Shown: positions 51,413 to 61,280 of the stretch, one piece after another
Position numbering within the stretch: position 1 is the first letter of the stretch
Layout of the letters: every line of letters starts with the position of its first letter
Assembly (NCBI GenBank): GCA_022648295.1
Contig: JALCME010000012.1
Coordinates: forward strand, 85,771 to 149,770
From: Bacteroides sp.
Lineage (GTDB): Bacteria > Bacteroidota > Bacteroidia > Bacteroidales > Bacteroidaceae
Length of the DNA stretch: 64,000 bases
Direction of reading: 5' to 3'
Notes under the pieces: model-generated
What the model was told of the DNA's origin: nothing
Seen by the model: only the letters and a program-made list of their open reading frames with translations
The model's database searches: none
Translations under genes and position numbers: made by a program

Positions 51413-53401
51413 ATGAAAATTAAGAATATTCTTATTGCTGGTCTGATAGCAGTTGGCTTTTCTTCGTGCAATGATTTCCTGAAGGTCGATGCTATTTCGA
51501 AGTATGATAATGAGTATGTGTTCAGTGAAACAACTGAAATAGATCGTGCCTTAAATGGCGTTTACGCGCAGCTACTGAGTGGGGATACTTATGGCAGTGC
51601 TTATTTGAGCACTTTCTGCATGAATAGCGATGTAGACATGTCAATATACACCAATGAGGTTACAACTAATAATAGCTATCGGCGTTTCGATTGTAACAGT
51701 CTGGGTGGAGAAATTAATAAAACTTGGACTGCTGCTTATCGCGGTGTGGAATATGCCAATAATTTTATTTATAATTTAGAACATAGCCCTATTTTTAGTA
51801 AAGATGACGCAGACCTGATGCAGCAATTAGGGGAAGCCAAGGTGATTCGGGCTATGTTTTATCATGATCTTATTGTTTTATTCGGTGATATTCCATTCTC
51901 TCTTACTCCTAATTATGAGGTGGAAGATTTTATAATGCCTGTTACAGATCGTGAAGAGATTCATAAGGCATTGATTGAAGATTTGGAAGACATTGCTCCT
52001 TATATGTCGTTTGCTGCTGATCTAAGCGATGGGGTAGAACGGGTCTCTAAGGAATTTTGTTGGGCAATGATAGCTCGTATGGCTTTGACATGTGGTGGAT
52101 ATTCACTTCATCCTGATAAAAGCAATTCTAATAGTTATGGCACTATGGAACGTCCGACGGACTATTTGGAATATTACAAAATAGCTGAGGCATATTGTGA
52201 CTCTGTTATATCTTCTGGTACTCATTCATTGACGCTCCCTTATAACCAAGTATTTATAAATGAATGTAATTATATTGTGAGCAATAATGACGATCCTATT
52301 TTTGAGATTCCTTTTACAAAAAATTCAAGTGGGAGCATTGGTTATATTCAGGGGCCGAAAGGCGAGAACTATGAAGGAACGACTAGCGGTAAGAATATTT
52401 GGGGTAAAAGTGGTGGTAGTGCCCGCCTGAGTGCTTTCTATCGTTATTCATTTGATGATGAAGACGTCCGTCGTGATTACGTAAACGGCATGTGGTATTA
52501 TTTGTACGATGGTACGCCCACCGTCCTCACGGACTACACTGTATTTGACAATAAATGGTCTAAGTTTTGGGCAAATAGTGGTAATACGATGGGGGCTGGT
52601 AGTGATGGTAATACGGGTATTAACTATCCTTATATGCGCTATGCCGATGTCCTTTTGATGTATGCCGAGGCTGTCAATGAGTTGGAAGACGGTGTTAACG
52701 GAACTAATGGAGCCAAAGCTATTGAAGCTTTCCGTCAGGTACGTGCTCGCGCATTTACTGATGTTAGTAAAGTGGATACTTATATTGCATCTGCTTCAGG
52801 TTCTAAAGAGGCTTTTTTGAAGGCTGTTCTTGACGAGCGTAAGTGGGAATTTGCTGGCGAAAATATGCGTTGGAAAGATTTGGTTCGCAATAACTTATAT
52901 GGTGAAGTGCTATATTACAGCTTTTTGCGTTACTATGCAGTAGCTGAAAATGCAGCAGGCACTTCAGATCATATTGAGGCTGTTGAACAATATGACGGCA
53001 AACCTGGCTATTTGGAAAAAGATCTTCCTTATGAAATATATTACCAGGTTGTCAGCAATCCAAAGGATGTAGATGTATATCCTAATACGACTCTGGATAT
53101 TCTTGAACTTTACAATCCATATAAGGCAGATAAGTATCCTGGCAGCGACTGGACGACCGGAGACTTCTATGGATGGTGGAATGATACTGACGGATGTCCG
53201 AAGGATCAATGTCTCTTTTCATTCTATGGTTTTATGCGTGGTGACCGTGGTGGCAATATTTATCTAGTAAAAGACGGTGATACTTATTCGCAAACGGGGC
53301 CAACAGATCTTCCGGTAGTGCGTTACATCTTGCCTTATCCGAATGCAGCCATTCAGCGTAGTGCCGGTGTATATAAAAACTATTATGGTTATACCAAATA
53401 A
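51413..53401 (+). CDS. SusD/RagB-family surface glycan-binding lipoprotein
   Basis: About 662 residues. Lipoprotein signal MKIKNILIAGLIAVGFSSC with lipidation at Cys19; SusD-like N domain (NDFLKVDAISKYDNEYVFSETTEIDRALNGVYAQLL) and C-terminal RagB/SusD domain (YADVLLMYAEAVNEL, ERKWEFAGENMRWKDLVR). It forms a lid on SusC that captures the glycan. I use the ATG at 51413, not the TTG at 51407. It is longer than the usual 500-600 residues because of inserted loops near 300-360 and in the C terminus. Next gene follows after 21 bases. Confidence 0.95.
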   Translation: MKIKNILIAGLIAVGFSSCNDFLKVDAISKYDNEYVFSETTEIDRALNGVYAQLLSGDTYGSAYLSTFCMNSDVDMSIYTNEVTTNNSYRRFDCNSLGGEINKTWTAAYRGVEYANNFIYNLEHSPIFSKDDADLMQQLGEAKVIRAMFYHDLIVLFGDIPFSLTPNYEVEDFIMPVTDREEIHKALIEDLEDIAPYMSFAADLSDGVERVSKEFCWAMIARMALTCGGYSLHPDKSNSNSYGTMERPTDYLEYYKIAEAYCDSVISSGTHSLTLPYNQVFINECNYIVSNNDDPIFEIPFTKNSSGSIGYIQGPKGENYEGTTSGKNIWGKSGGSARLSAFYRYSFDDEDVRRDYVNGMWYYLYDGTPTVLTDYTVFDNKWSKFWANSGNTMGAGSDGNTGINYPYMRYADVLLMYAEAVNELEDGVNGTNGAKAIEAFRQVRARAFTDVSKVDTYIASASGSKEAFLKAVLDERKWEFAGENMRWKDLVRNNLYGEVLYYSFLRYYAVAENAAGTSDHIEAVEQYDGKPGYLEKDLPYEIYYQVVSNPKDVDVYPNTTLDILELYNPYKADKYPGSDWTTGDFYGWWNDTDGCPKDQCLFSFYGFMRGDRGGNIYLVKDGDTYSQTGPTDLPVVRYILPYPNAAIQRSAGVYKNYYGYTK

Positions 53402-53422
53402 TCAAATTGAAAATAATACGAT

Positions 53423-55588
53423 ATGAAAAATAGATATTGTTACATACTAATGCTCCTCTTGTCCGTGCTAACCTTTTCTTGCAAGGATGATGAGGTGGTG
53501 AGTAGTGACGGCTACTCTTCCGATAGAGAATTTATGACCATGTTCCGTAAAGATGATAATACTGGTAAGGGTGATTCAGACCCTTATCGTTGCCAGGCTG
53601 TTGATTTGAATGATATTCAGCTGTACTGGTATGGGGTGAAGGATTGTGCCGGTTATGAAGTGAAGATGGCTTTACAGCCTAATGTGTCTTCCGGTTTGGC
53701 TACAGATTGGGAAAATCCTAATTATCTCTTGTTGGATACAATTGTCGGGCCTGAAGTAACAGACCTTTTGATAAAGGACCTTCAATACAGTACTGATTAT
53801 CGTTTTGCAATTCGCACCCTTTCTAAGAAGGGTGAGGGCTATCACTCTAAGTGGTATGGTTACGGAAATGGACGACAATGGGCTGATTATTTAGGCATTA
53901 CGACAGGAGATAGGTATAATATTCCTGAAGTCATTGTAGTAAATGAAGTTACAAAGACAACTTTCCGAATAAACTTTGACCGTGCTTATGCTACATCTGG
54001 TGATGATGGCACTTTTAAAGAACATTTTGAAGTGGACGGCGATGGTAATTTTGTGATGCAGACGATTACAATTGAAGCATCTCCTACCAACCCTGATGCA
54101 ACATTACCGGATAAATGGAAGAATTATACTATTACTTCTGCGGATTTTGAACGTGGTTATATTGATGTAGATGGTTTGCAAGAAAATAGTGTATATGTGA
54201 TCAATACCCTGAATAAAAATATTCCGGTTCATTGGGATGCTATTTACAATACCTGTGTCATTCGTATGGATGGCGAACCGGGGGAACCTATTCTTATTGA
54301 ACATTATTGCGATCCTAATGATACAATTCAGGGAGCAACTAAGTATAACGCTTCACGTCTTGATACAATTATTGCAAATTATAATAGTGACGCCTCTTTA
54401 GCAGAAGGTACTATTTTTGAATTAGAAGGAGGAAAGACCTACTATTTTGCAACGAATGTATCATTGTGCAAAGGTTTGACTCTTCGTACTAAATCTGGCA
54501 CCGGACGTGCTAAGGTGCTAATGAATGGTATGTCCACAGTTAATGGTGCGTGCCAGGCTATGAACTTTATGTTTGGTCGTCAGCCACAATCCGGTGAGCT
54601 TGGTGGTATTAACATTAAATCGCTTATTTTTGAGGATATTGATTTTGATTGTCCGTTGGCTACGAATTATGGCGATGGCAGTTCAACTGGAAATTATTTT
54701 ATCAATATGTACTCTAACGGTATGGCAGTTACGCTTCAATCATTTGAAGTGAGAAATTGTACTTTCCAACGCATGATTCGTGGTTTCGTTCGCGTACAAG
54801 GTTCTAATCGTAAAAACTTTGAGAAATTTATTGTAGAAGATTGTCTATTCTATAATTGTGGCTATTATGATAATAATGGTCGTGGTTATGCCTGGATTGC
54901 TGGTGATGGTACTCCATCTACAGGAAAGTCCAATATCTATCAAAATATGATTTTCCGTAACAATACTTTCTATGATTCTCCGCGTACATGTTTCTTTACG
55001 GATAATGGAAAAAATTTATCATGGCCTAGTAATGTTCAATATAATATTACATTAGAAAATAATACGTTTGTAAATTATAGTACCCGTTCTTCCGGTCGTA
55101 AAATTTTTGATTTACGCTACTTGCCGGGTGGAAGTAAAATTACGGTGAAAAAGAATCTCTTCATCTTGACTAAGCAAGCCAGTGATGATCGAAACTTGTA
55201 TATGGAAGGTATGGATATCCGTCAAATTAATGGCTCCGGTGAGATAACGTTCGACATTGAGCAGAATTATTCAACAAATACGAACCTGACAAATGGAAGT
55301 ATCTTTTCATCAGGAGCATTCAGTGCTAACAAAAACAGTGCAGGTAAATGGGCTGAATATAATATACCTGGTGAAGACGAATTAGAAGTTCATTTGGGTG
55401 GGGTAGGGATTTCTCCGACTGACTTGATGGAAAGTCCAAATCCGCCACATGTAAGTCCAGACCCGGATATGCATGAAGTTGATAATCTGGATGGTTTGTA
55501 TTACAACAACACCAATGCTGTACGTAATCATGAAATCTATAAGTTGGGTATTGGTGACCCAAGATGGGCTTCTACTGTTATGCCATAG
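53423..55588 (+). CDS. Surface lipoprotein with Fn3-like and DUF4957/DUF5123 beta-helix domains
   Basis: A 721-residue lipoprotein. The signal ends LTFSC (Cys20) and is followed by KDDE, an acidic stretch like the lipoprotein export signal that sends proteins to the cell surface in Bacteroidetes. Residues about 45-155 and 165-290 look like Fn3-type beta domains; from about 300 a parallel beta-helix follows (TIIANYNSDASLAEGTIFELEGG, then RNNTFYDSP, ENNTFVNYS), matching DUF4957 and DUF5123. Similar proteins are found downstream of SusD in pectin loci. It may be the surface glycan-binding protein for homogalacturonan or, given the beta-helix, a lyase-like enzyme; I see no clear catalytic Arg/Lys set. 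Followed by a terminator. Confidence 0.75.
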   Translation: MKNRYCYILMLLLSVLTFSCKDDEVVSSDGYSSDREFMTMFRKDDNTGKGDSDPYRCQAVDLNDIQLYWYGVKDCAGYEVKMALQPNVSSGLATDWENPNYLLLDTIVGPEVTDLLIKDLQYSTDYRFAIRTLSKKGEGYHSKWYGYGNGRQWADYLGITTGDRYNIPEVIVVNEVTKTTFRINFDRAYATSGDDGTFKEHFEVDGDGNFVMQTITIEASPTNPDATLPDKWKNYTITSADFERGYIDVDGLQENSVYVINTLNKNIPVHWDAIYNTCVIRMDGEPGEPILIEHYCDPNDTIQGATKYNASRLDTIIANYNSDASLAEGTIFELEGGKTYYFATNVSLCKGLTLRTKSGTGRAKVLMNGMSTVNGACQAMNFMFGRQPQSGELGGINIKSLIFEDIDFDCPLATNYGDGSSTGNYFINMYSNGMAVTLQSFEVRNCTFQRMIRGFVRVQGSNRKNFEKFIVEDCLFYNCGYYDNNGRGYAWIAGDGTPSTGKSNIYQNMIFRNNTFYDSPRTCFFTDNGKNLSWPSNVQYNITLENNTFVNYSTRSSGRKIFDLRYLPGGSKITVKKNLFILTKQASDDRNLYMEGMDIRQINGSGEITFDIEQNYSTNTNLTNGSIFSSGAFSANKNSAGKWAEYNIPGEDELEVHLGGVGISPTDLMESPNPPHVSPDPDMHEVDNLDGLYYNNTNAVRNHEIYKLGIGDPRWASTVMP

Positions 55589-55662
55589 CGGAATGACGTG
55601 TTATTGGGGAATCATAAGATTTCATTGGAGATAAGGCTGCTTGAAAAGTCTTAAATATGAGT

Positions 55663-55702
55663 GCTGCCCTTGCTAATATTGTTTAGCGAGGGTAGCTTTT
55701 TA
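55663..55702 (+). terminator. Terminator of the pectin susCD operon
   Basis: GCTGCCCTTGCTAA pairs with TTAGCGAGGGTAGC (two wobble or mismatched positions), then a T run. 75 bases after the stop. Confidence 0.85.
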
Positions 55703-55756
55703 GGTTTTAGCATGTCTCTATTTGATATATAAGTGATGAGTGGAATAATATTTTTT

Positions 55757-58700
55757 TTATTTTTGAGAGGATTTATATTCTGAAGGGCTTATTCCGTATC
55801 TCTTTTTGAAGCATTTGCTAAAGTATTTTGGATCATTAAATCCTGTCATGTAAGCTATAGAGGAAACATTGTATTCTCCACTTTCTATTAATTGTTTGGC
55901 ACGCTTTATGCGCATTTCACGGACGAAATCAACAGGTGAAAAACCAACAATGGTCTTTAATTTCTGATAGAATACAGTACGTCCCATGCTTAATTCCTGA
56001 GCAAATTCGTCAATTGTTAAGTCGGGATTATCCATTTGTTTCTCCATTACGTCCATTACTTGTTTCATAAATTGCTCATCAAATGGAGTTATGTGCGGTT
56101 GTGTCGGTTCTATGTCTGTTATAGTTGTAGGAGAATCCGTTTGTTTCTCTGACCACTGTTTAAAATAAAGCTCTTGCAGTAGTTTGCGCTGGTGGAGCAA
56201 TGATTTGATGCGAGTTTTCAAGTGAGTCGTGCTGAAAGGCTTGGTGATGTAATCATCAATGCCTTGTTCTAATCCGCTTATTCGGTCGTCTAAAGATGAT
56301 TTGGCAGAAAGTAAAACGATTGGAATATGGCAAATATTCCGGTTTTCCTTAATTGCTTTTACCATATCCAATCCATCCATAACCGGCATCATAATATCAC
56401 TAATAATAAGATCTGGTATATATTGGGTCGCAAATTCTAATCCTTCTTGTCCATTGGTCGCTTGAATAACTTTATACGTTTCAATCAAAATGTCATATAG
56501 AAAGGCTCTTAATTCCATGTTGTCTTCCACGATCAATATGGAAGTTTGTTTTGCATCCTCATCTTTATTACATGGTTCTGTATATTCTTGTTCTTTTTCT
56601 ATAGATTGGGCGTTTATATCACTGTTTTGTAACTCTGCAGGGCTATCATCCAGCATGAATTCTACATTCTTGTTTTTCTCGTAAGTTTGTTGTTCAATAG
56701 GTAAGCTTACGATAAACTCGCTGCCAATGCCTATTTGGCTATTTACTTGGATGCTCCCTTGGTGTAGTTCTATGAGTTCTTTAACTAAAGACAATCCTAT
56801 ACCGGAAGATGGTCGTAATATATTACTCTGAACCAACGTTTCGAACCGTTGGAACAGAGTTTGCCGTTTTTGAGGGTCAATCCCTATGCCTTCATCGGTT
56901 ACGGAAATAACTAATTTATTATCTTGGATAGTAGCGGATACAGTAATTCTTTTATTAGCTGGTGTATATTTAAATGCGTTAGATATTAGGTTAAAGATAA
57001 TCTTTTCAAATTTGTCTTGATCTATCCACGCATAGATGCATTTTTGTTCAGTGTGTAAGTGATAATTAATACTCTTTTCTTCGGCCATGAGGCGAAAGTT
57101 ATCCATTACCCGTTCCAATAAGGCTATAACTTCCGTCTTTTCTAATAGCAGTTTCATCTTATTATTCTCAATTTTCCGAAAATCGAGAATCTGATTAACT
57201 AATCTCAGCATTCGATCTGTATTTTTATGTACTATATTTAAGTATTTACGAGCGTTAGGTGAAAGGTTCTCATGCTCTAGAACTTCACTTACCGGACTAG
57301 TTATAAGGGTTAGAGGGGTACGTAATTCATGGGATATATCCGTAAAGAAGCGTAATTTGACATCTGCTAGTTGTTGCTCTATGTTAATTTGGTGGCGTAG
57401 TTTATATATATATAGGATAATATAAACTATTGTAGTTGTAAATAGGATAAATAAAAAGATGTAAAGCAGGATAGCCCAATAAGTTTCCCAAAATGTAGGC
57501 GTGACAATAATGCGGAGGGTGCGTATGTTGTTGGACCATACTCCATCACTATTAGTCGAACGTATTTGCAACTTATATTCTCCCGGAGGAAGATTAATAT
57601 AGCTGGCTCTTCGGCTATTATCTTCGTTCCATCTTCTTTCCAAACCTTTTAACCGGTAGGCATAGTTAATAGATGTTGGGTCTATGTAATCTAAGGCTGC
57701 AAATTCAACTGATATATTTCTTTTATGGGGCCCTAGTTTCAATACTTTTAGGTCATCAACGTTTAAATTTTGTTGGATTCCTTGTATTCGTAATCCTGTG
57801 AATGCGATAGACGGGGTGTAAGTACTCTTGTTAAGGGAAGTTGGATCTATATGTAAAATGCCATCCTCTGTTCCTAAAATTAATTGGTCCTGTAATAAAA
57901 TAGGTATGGCTTCACTGAAAAAAGTTTCTTTTTGCAGGTACTTCCCGTCATAGTTGTCGAATGAACCATTCTGTGGATTGAATTTTGTTAATGCATTTTC
58001 GGATATGATCCATAACTTCTTTTGACGGTCTTCAATCATGGACAATACTAAATCGGAAGACAGCCCTTCGCGCTTCGTGTATGTTTTGAATTGAATATGC
58101 TTGGTTAATAAGTCTTTTGAAATAATTTGGTTAACACCACCGGTGAAGGTAAGCACATAGTTGTTTCTCTTACTATCTGTATAAATATAGATAACATCAT
58201 TGCTGCTGAGACTGGTTGCAATATCAGGCACGCGAATGTTGGGGTAAAACTTGATGCTTTCCGGTTGATCAAAGTTACAAGAGAATGTGAGTAATCCTTC
58301 TGTTGTGCCAACAAGTATTGTTTGATCTATTTCTTTTATAATTCGAATTTTAGAGAATTTGTTTTCAGGAAATCCTTTCAGTCTATTCCCATTATGTATA
58401 AATTGGACTTTACCATTTGATTTCTCTTGGAGTAAATTTAGTCCGCCGCCGTATGTGCCTATCCAAATGCGTTGTTGTTTATCCTGATAAATAGAGTAGA
58501 CGCTATTGTTGCTCAAACTATAGGGATCATTCTCTTTATGAACATATTTTTGTATATAGAAATGCCCGCTTTTGTTCTTTTTGAGGCGGTAAATACCGTT
58601 CCATTTTGTCCCTAACCAAATGTCGCCTTGTGCATCTTCCATGAAGCAATATATATTTTGTGAGAATGAGACAGGCTTGGGACTAATGTATCCTTCTTGT

Positions 58701-60130
58701 GTGAGGTAGCCTCTTAAGCTTTGGTCGGGATTGAAGATCCGGATAAATCCTTTCTTATTTGCTGCCCAGAAGTTCTTATCTTTGTCAACTAGAAATGCAC
58801 GGGTTTCAAATCCGTAATCAAAGAGTGTTAATTGACAAGCGTTGGGGAAGAAAGATACTTTTCCCATTTCAAAAACGTTGGCAAACCAAAAGTTTTTTTG
58901 TCTGTCCAAATAGTAATTCAGAATAGTCGGAGAGAATTTAGTTTCCGGATTATTATAGTCGGAATAATAAGGCTTTAATTGCTTATCTTTTCTGTCATAA
59001 TAGCTAAGGCATCCTAAATGTGGTACTATCCATACCGTCCCTTGATTATCTTCAAAAAATATATCCCTGCTTTGTCGTTCAGCTTTAGGCATGTCTTGTT
59101 GAGGAGTCCGATAATATTGTTTTTCTCCGGTTTCTGTATCATAACGTATTACTCCTGCTTCATTAGAAAATAGCCATAATTCATTGTAACTATCTTTGAA
59201 TATTCTTATTACATTAGGGGAGGATTGTGCTGTATGGAGATCAATATGTTTGAATTCTTTTTTTCGAGCTAAGAATAGTATAAGACCATTATCTGTACCT
59301 ATTCCAATAGTGTCCTTTCCTATACTTTTTACAAGATTTAGTTGAGAATAGGTATAAGGTATTTTTTCGAATTGGCATTGTCCTGTTTTGAAATCATAAA
59401 TGGCTAATTGGTTATTTGCAGAAATGAGATACATTTTCTCATTATATTCACTGCTGCTTTTTATTTTAAACTTTATATTAACAGCCTCTCTTTTTTGTCC
59501 TACAATACATGCTCCTTTGTCTGTGAATATCCATTCATCTCCATCGGTATCTTGTCGAATTTCGGATATTGTTCCGCCAGGTAAATTACCTGCTTCTGGA
59601 CTATAAAGTGTAATGCTTGAGTTGCTCTTATCTTCTTCTTTAAAGTTGTGTTCATCCACTCGAAAAGCTCCGTTATCGAACACAATCCAGCTTATACCTT
59701 TAGAAAGAGCATAGATTCTATGTACAGTGTATGTTGTTTTGTTCTTTTTTTCAATGGGCTGGAGGATATCAATGAACTTTTCTTTTCGGCTATCGAATAG
59801 AAATACTCGGTTATCATATGTTTGACACCAAATGTCGCAATGCTGATTTGGAACAATGCCTGACAAGCGGTTGCTGGTCAATGTGCACCCATCTCCGGGA
59901 TATGCTTTGTAGTTCTTAAATGTATAGCCGTCGAATTTGTTTAATCCATTCCATGTGGAAAACCAGATAAATCCTTTTGGATCCTGCACTATGGACGTAA
60001 CGGTTCTTTGTGCTAGTCCATTGTATACAGAAAAATGCTGTATCTGGCAGATGGGTTGTGCGCAAATATTTGCGGAGATGAGTAGCATTGCGCAAAAAAC
60101 AGAAGATAAGAGGCTGAAAATGTTTCTCAT
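55757..60130 (-). CDS. Hybrid two-component system regulator (HTCS)
   Basis: A 1457-residue one-piece sensor-regulator. Signal peptide (1-24); about 14 Reg_prop blades forming two periplasmic propellers (about 30-780); a Y_Y_Y domain (about 790-865); a membrane helix (about 886-909); HisKA with the phospho-His in FFTDISHELRTPLTLI (about 931); HATPase with NLISNAFKYTP, DEGIGI and GIGLSLVKEL; a receiver domain with SILIVEDN and DLIISDIMMPVMDG (Asp about 1246); and an AraC-type DNA-binding domain (about 1357-1455, SMGRTVFYQKLKTIVGFSP). HTCS proteins bind an oligosaccharide in the periplasm and switch on their locus. This one faces the pectin operon tail to tail and is probably its activator. A TATCTTTG -7 box (60162-60155) lies just upstream. 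Confidence 0.95.
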   Translation of the reverse strand: MRNIFSLLSSVFCAMLLISANICAQPICQIQHFSVYNGLAQRTVTSIVQDPKGFIWFSTWNGLNKFDGYTFKNYKAYPGDGCTLTSNRLSGIVPNQHCDIWCQTYDNRVFLFDSRKEKFIDILQPIEKKNKTTYTVHRIYALSKGISWIVFDNGAFRVDEHNFKEEDKSNSSITLYSPEAGNLPGGTISEIRQDTDGDEWIFTDKGACIVGQKREAVNIKFKIKSSSEYNEKMYLISANNQLAIYDFKTGQCQFEKIPYTYSQLNLVKSIGKDTIGIGTDNGLILFLARKKEFKHIDLHTAQSSPNVIRIFKDSYNELWLFSNEAGVIRYDTETGEKQYYRTPQQDMPKAERQSRDIFFEDNQGTVWIVPHLGCLSYYDRKDKQLKPYYSDYNNPETKFSPTILNYYLDRQKNFWFANVFEMGKVSFFPNACQLTLFDYGFETRAFLVDKDKNFWAANKKGFIRIFNPDQSLRGYLTQEGYISPKPVSFSQNIYCFMEDAQGDIWLGTKWNGIYRLKKNKSGHFYIQKYVHKENDPYSLSNNSVYSIYQDKQQRIWIGTYGGGLNLLQEKSNGKVQFIHNGNRLKGFPENKFSKIRIIKEIDQTILVGTTEGLLTFSCNFDQPESIKFYPNIRVPDIATSLSSNDVIYIYTDSKRNNYVLTFTGGVNQIISKDLLTKHIQFKTYTKREGLSSDLVLSMIEDRQKKLWIISENALTKFNPQNGSFDNYDGKYLQKETFFSEAIPILLQDQLILGTEDGILHIDPTSLNKSTYTPSIAFTGLRIQGIQQNLNVDDLKVLKLGPHKRNISVEFAALDYIDPTSINYAYRLKGLERRWNEDNSRRASYINLPPGEYKLQIRSTNSDGVWSNNIRTLRIIVTPTFWETYWAILLYIFLFILFTTTIVYIILYIYKLRHQINIEQQLADVKLRFFTDISHELRTPLTLITSPVSEVLEHENLSPNARKYLNIVHKNTDRMLRLVNQILDFRKIENNKMKLLLEKTEVIALLERVMDNFRLMAEEKSINYHLHTEQKCIYAWIDQDKFEKIIFNLISNAFKYTPANKRITVSATIQDNKLVISVTDEGIGIDPQKRQTLFQRFETLVQSNILRPSSGIGLSLVKELIELHQGSIQVNSQIGIGSEFIVSLPIEQQTYEKNKNVEFMLDDSPAELQNSDINAQSIEKEQEYTEPCNKDEDAKQTSILIVEDNMELRAFLYDILIETYKVIQATNGQEGLEFATQYIPDLIISDIMMPVMDGLDMVKAIKENRNICHIPIVLLSAKSSLDDRISGLEQGIDDYITKPFSTTHLKTRIKSLLHQRKLLQELYFKQWSEKQTDSPTTITDIEPTQPHITPFDEQFMKQVMDVMEKQMDNPDLTIDEFAQELSMGRTVFYQKLKTIVGFSPVDFVREMRIKRAKQLIESGEYNVSSIAYMTGFNDPKYFSKCFKKRYGISPSEYKSSQK

Positions 60131-60277
60131 AGATTAGGCATTTATTTATGTGTGCAAAGATACGAAAAAAGTAATGTGAATATTAATTTTCTATAAAACG
60201 GATATCCGACTTATCTTTTATTTCAAATATACTAATATATTTGTGATATTAATATGATATCACTTAATTTATACGAT

Positions 60278-61255
60278 ATGGAAACTAAAGAACTTGATTT
60301 TAAGGGATTTAAATTGAATGGATTTTTTGGATTATTCATTCATGTTATTCTTCTTTCTGCTTTGATTGTTGGAGGGTTTATGATTAGTGTTTCTGCCTTC
60401 ACTGATGAGAATTATGTAATAGGAGTTCCCGTTGTTATTTTGGCTGGAATTCTTTCTCTTGTGTGGATGGTCATGTTTGGAGGTTATATGCAGTTGGAGC
60501 CAAATGAAGCTAGGGCGATGGTCTTTTTTGGAAAGTACAAAGGAACGTTCAGGAGCACTGGTTTCTTTTTTGTCAATCCTTTGTTGGATAAGAAAAAGCT
60601 TTCTCTTCGTGCCCGTAACCTCGATGTGGAGCCTATTAAGGTTAATGATAAAATAGGAAATCCTGTATTAATCGGTTTGGTGTTAGTCTGGAAATTGAAG
60701 GACACCTATAAGGCAATGTTTGAGATTGATGCCCAAACTATGGCTACAAGTGCACATGCTGGTAATACGGTTGGAAATGCGGTTGCTAACCGAATGAATG
60801 CTTTCGAAAATTTTGTGAAGATACAGAGTGATGCAGCCTTGCGACAGGTTGCCGGTCAGTATGCTTACGATGATAATGAAGCGGATGAGGGAGAACTTAC
60901 CTTACGTTCTGGAGGGGAAGAAATAAATGAGCAGTTGGAACAAAAGTTAAATGAGCGTTTGGCTATGGCTGGTATGGAGGTTGTTGAAGCCCGGCTTAAC
61001 TATTTAGCGTATGCCCCTGAAATAGCTGCTGTTATGCTTCGTCGTCAGCAGGCTTCTGCTATTATAACAGCCAGGGAAAAAATTGTGGAAGGTGCCGTAT
61101 CTATGGTAAAGATGGCATTGAGCAAACTTTCAGAAGAAGAGATTGTTGAACTTGATGAAGATAAGAAGGCTGCAATGGTGAGCAATCTCTTGGTAGTGCT
61201 CTGTGCGGATGAATCGGCGCAACCGGTGGTTAATACCGGAACATTGAATCAATAA
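60278..61255 (+). CDS. SPFH/band-7 domain protein
   Basis: About 325 residues. Two membrane helices (about 20-45 and 50-70 from METKELDF) are followed by an SPFH domain (QLEPNEARAMVFFGKYKGTFRSTGFFFVNPL) and an Ala/Glu-rich helical tail with MVKMALSKLSEEEIVEL. SPFH proteins (stomatin/flotillin-like) form membrane-bound rings that organise proteases or lipids. The ATG at 60254 is too near the predicted start site (TATATTTG box at 60236-60243), so 60278 is chosen. Leads a run of four + strand genes. Confidence 0.85.
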   Translation: METKELDFKGFKLNGFFGLFIHVILLSALIVGGFMISVSAFTDENYVIGVPVVILAGILSLVWMVMFGGYMQLEPNEARAMVFFGKYKGTFRSTGFFFVNPLLDKKKLSLRARNLDVEPIKVNDKIGNPVLIGLVLVWKLKDTYKAMFEIDAQTMATSAHAGNTVGNAVANRMNAFENFVKIQSDAALRQVAGQYAYDDNEADEGELTLRSGGEEINEQLEQKLNERLAMAGMEVVEARLNYLAYAPEIAAVMLRRQQASAIITAREKIVEGAVSMVKMALSKLSEEEIVELDEDKKAAMVSNLLVVLCADESAQPVVNTGTLNQ

Positions 61256-61280
61256 TGGAAAGTCATAAAAAGAATAACAA

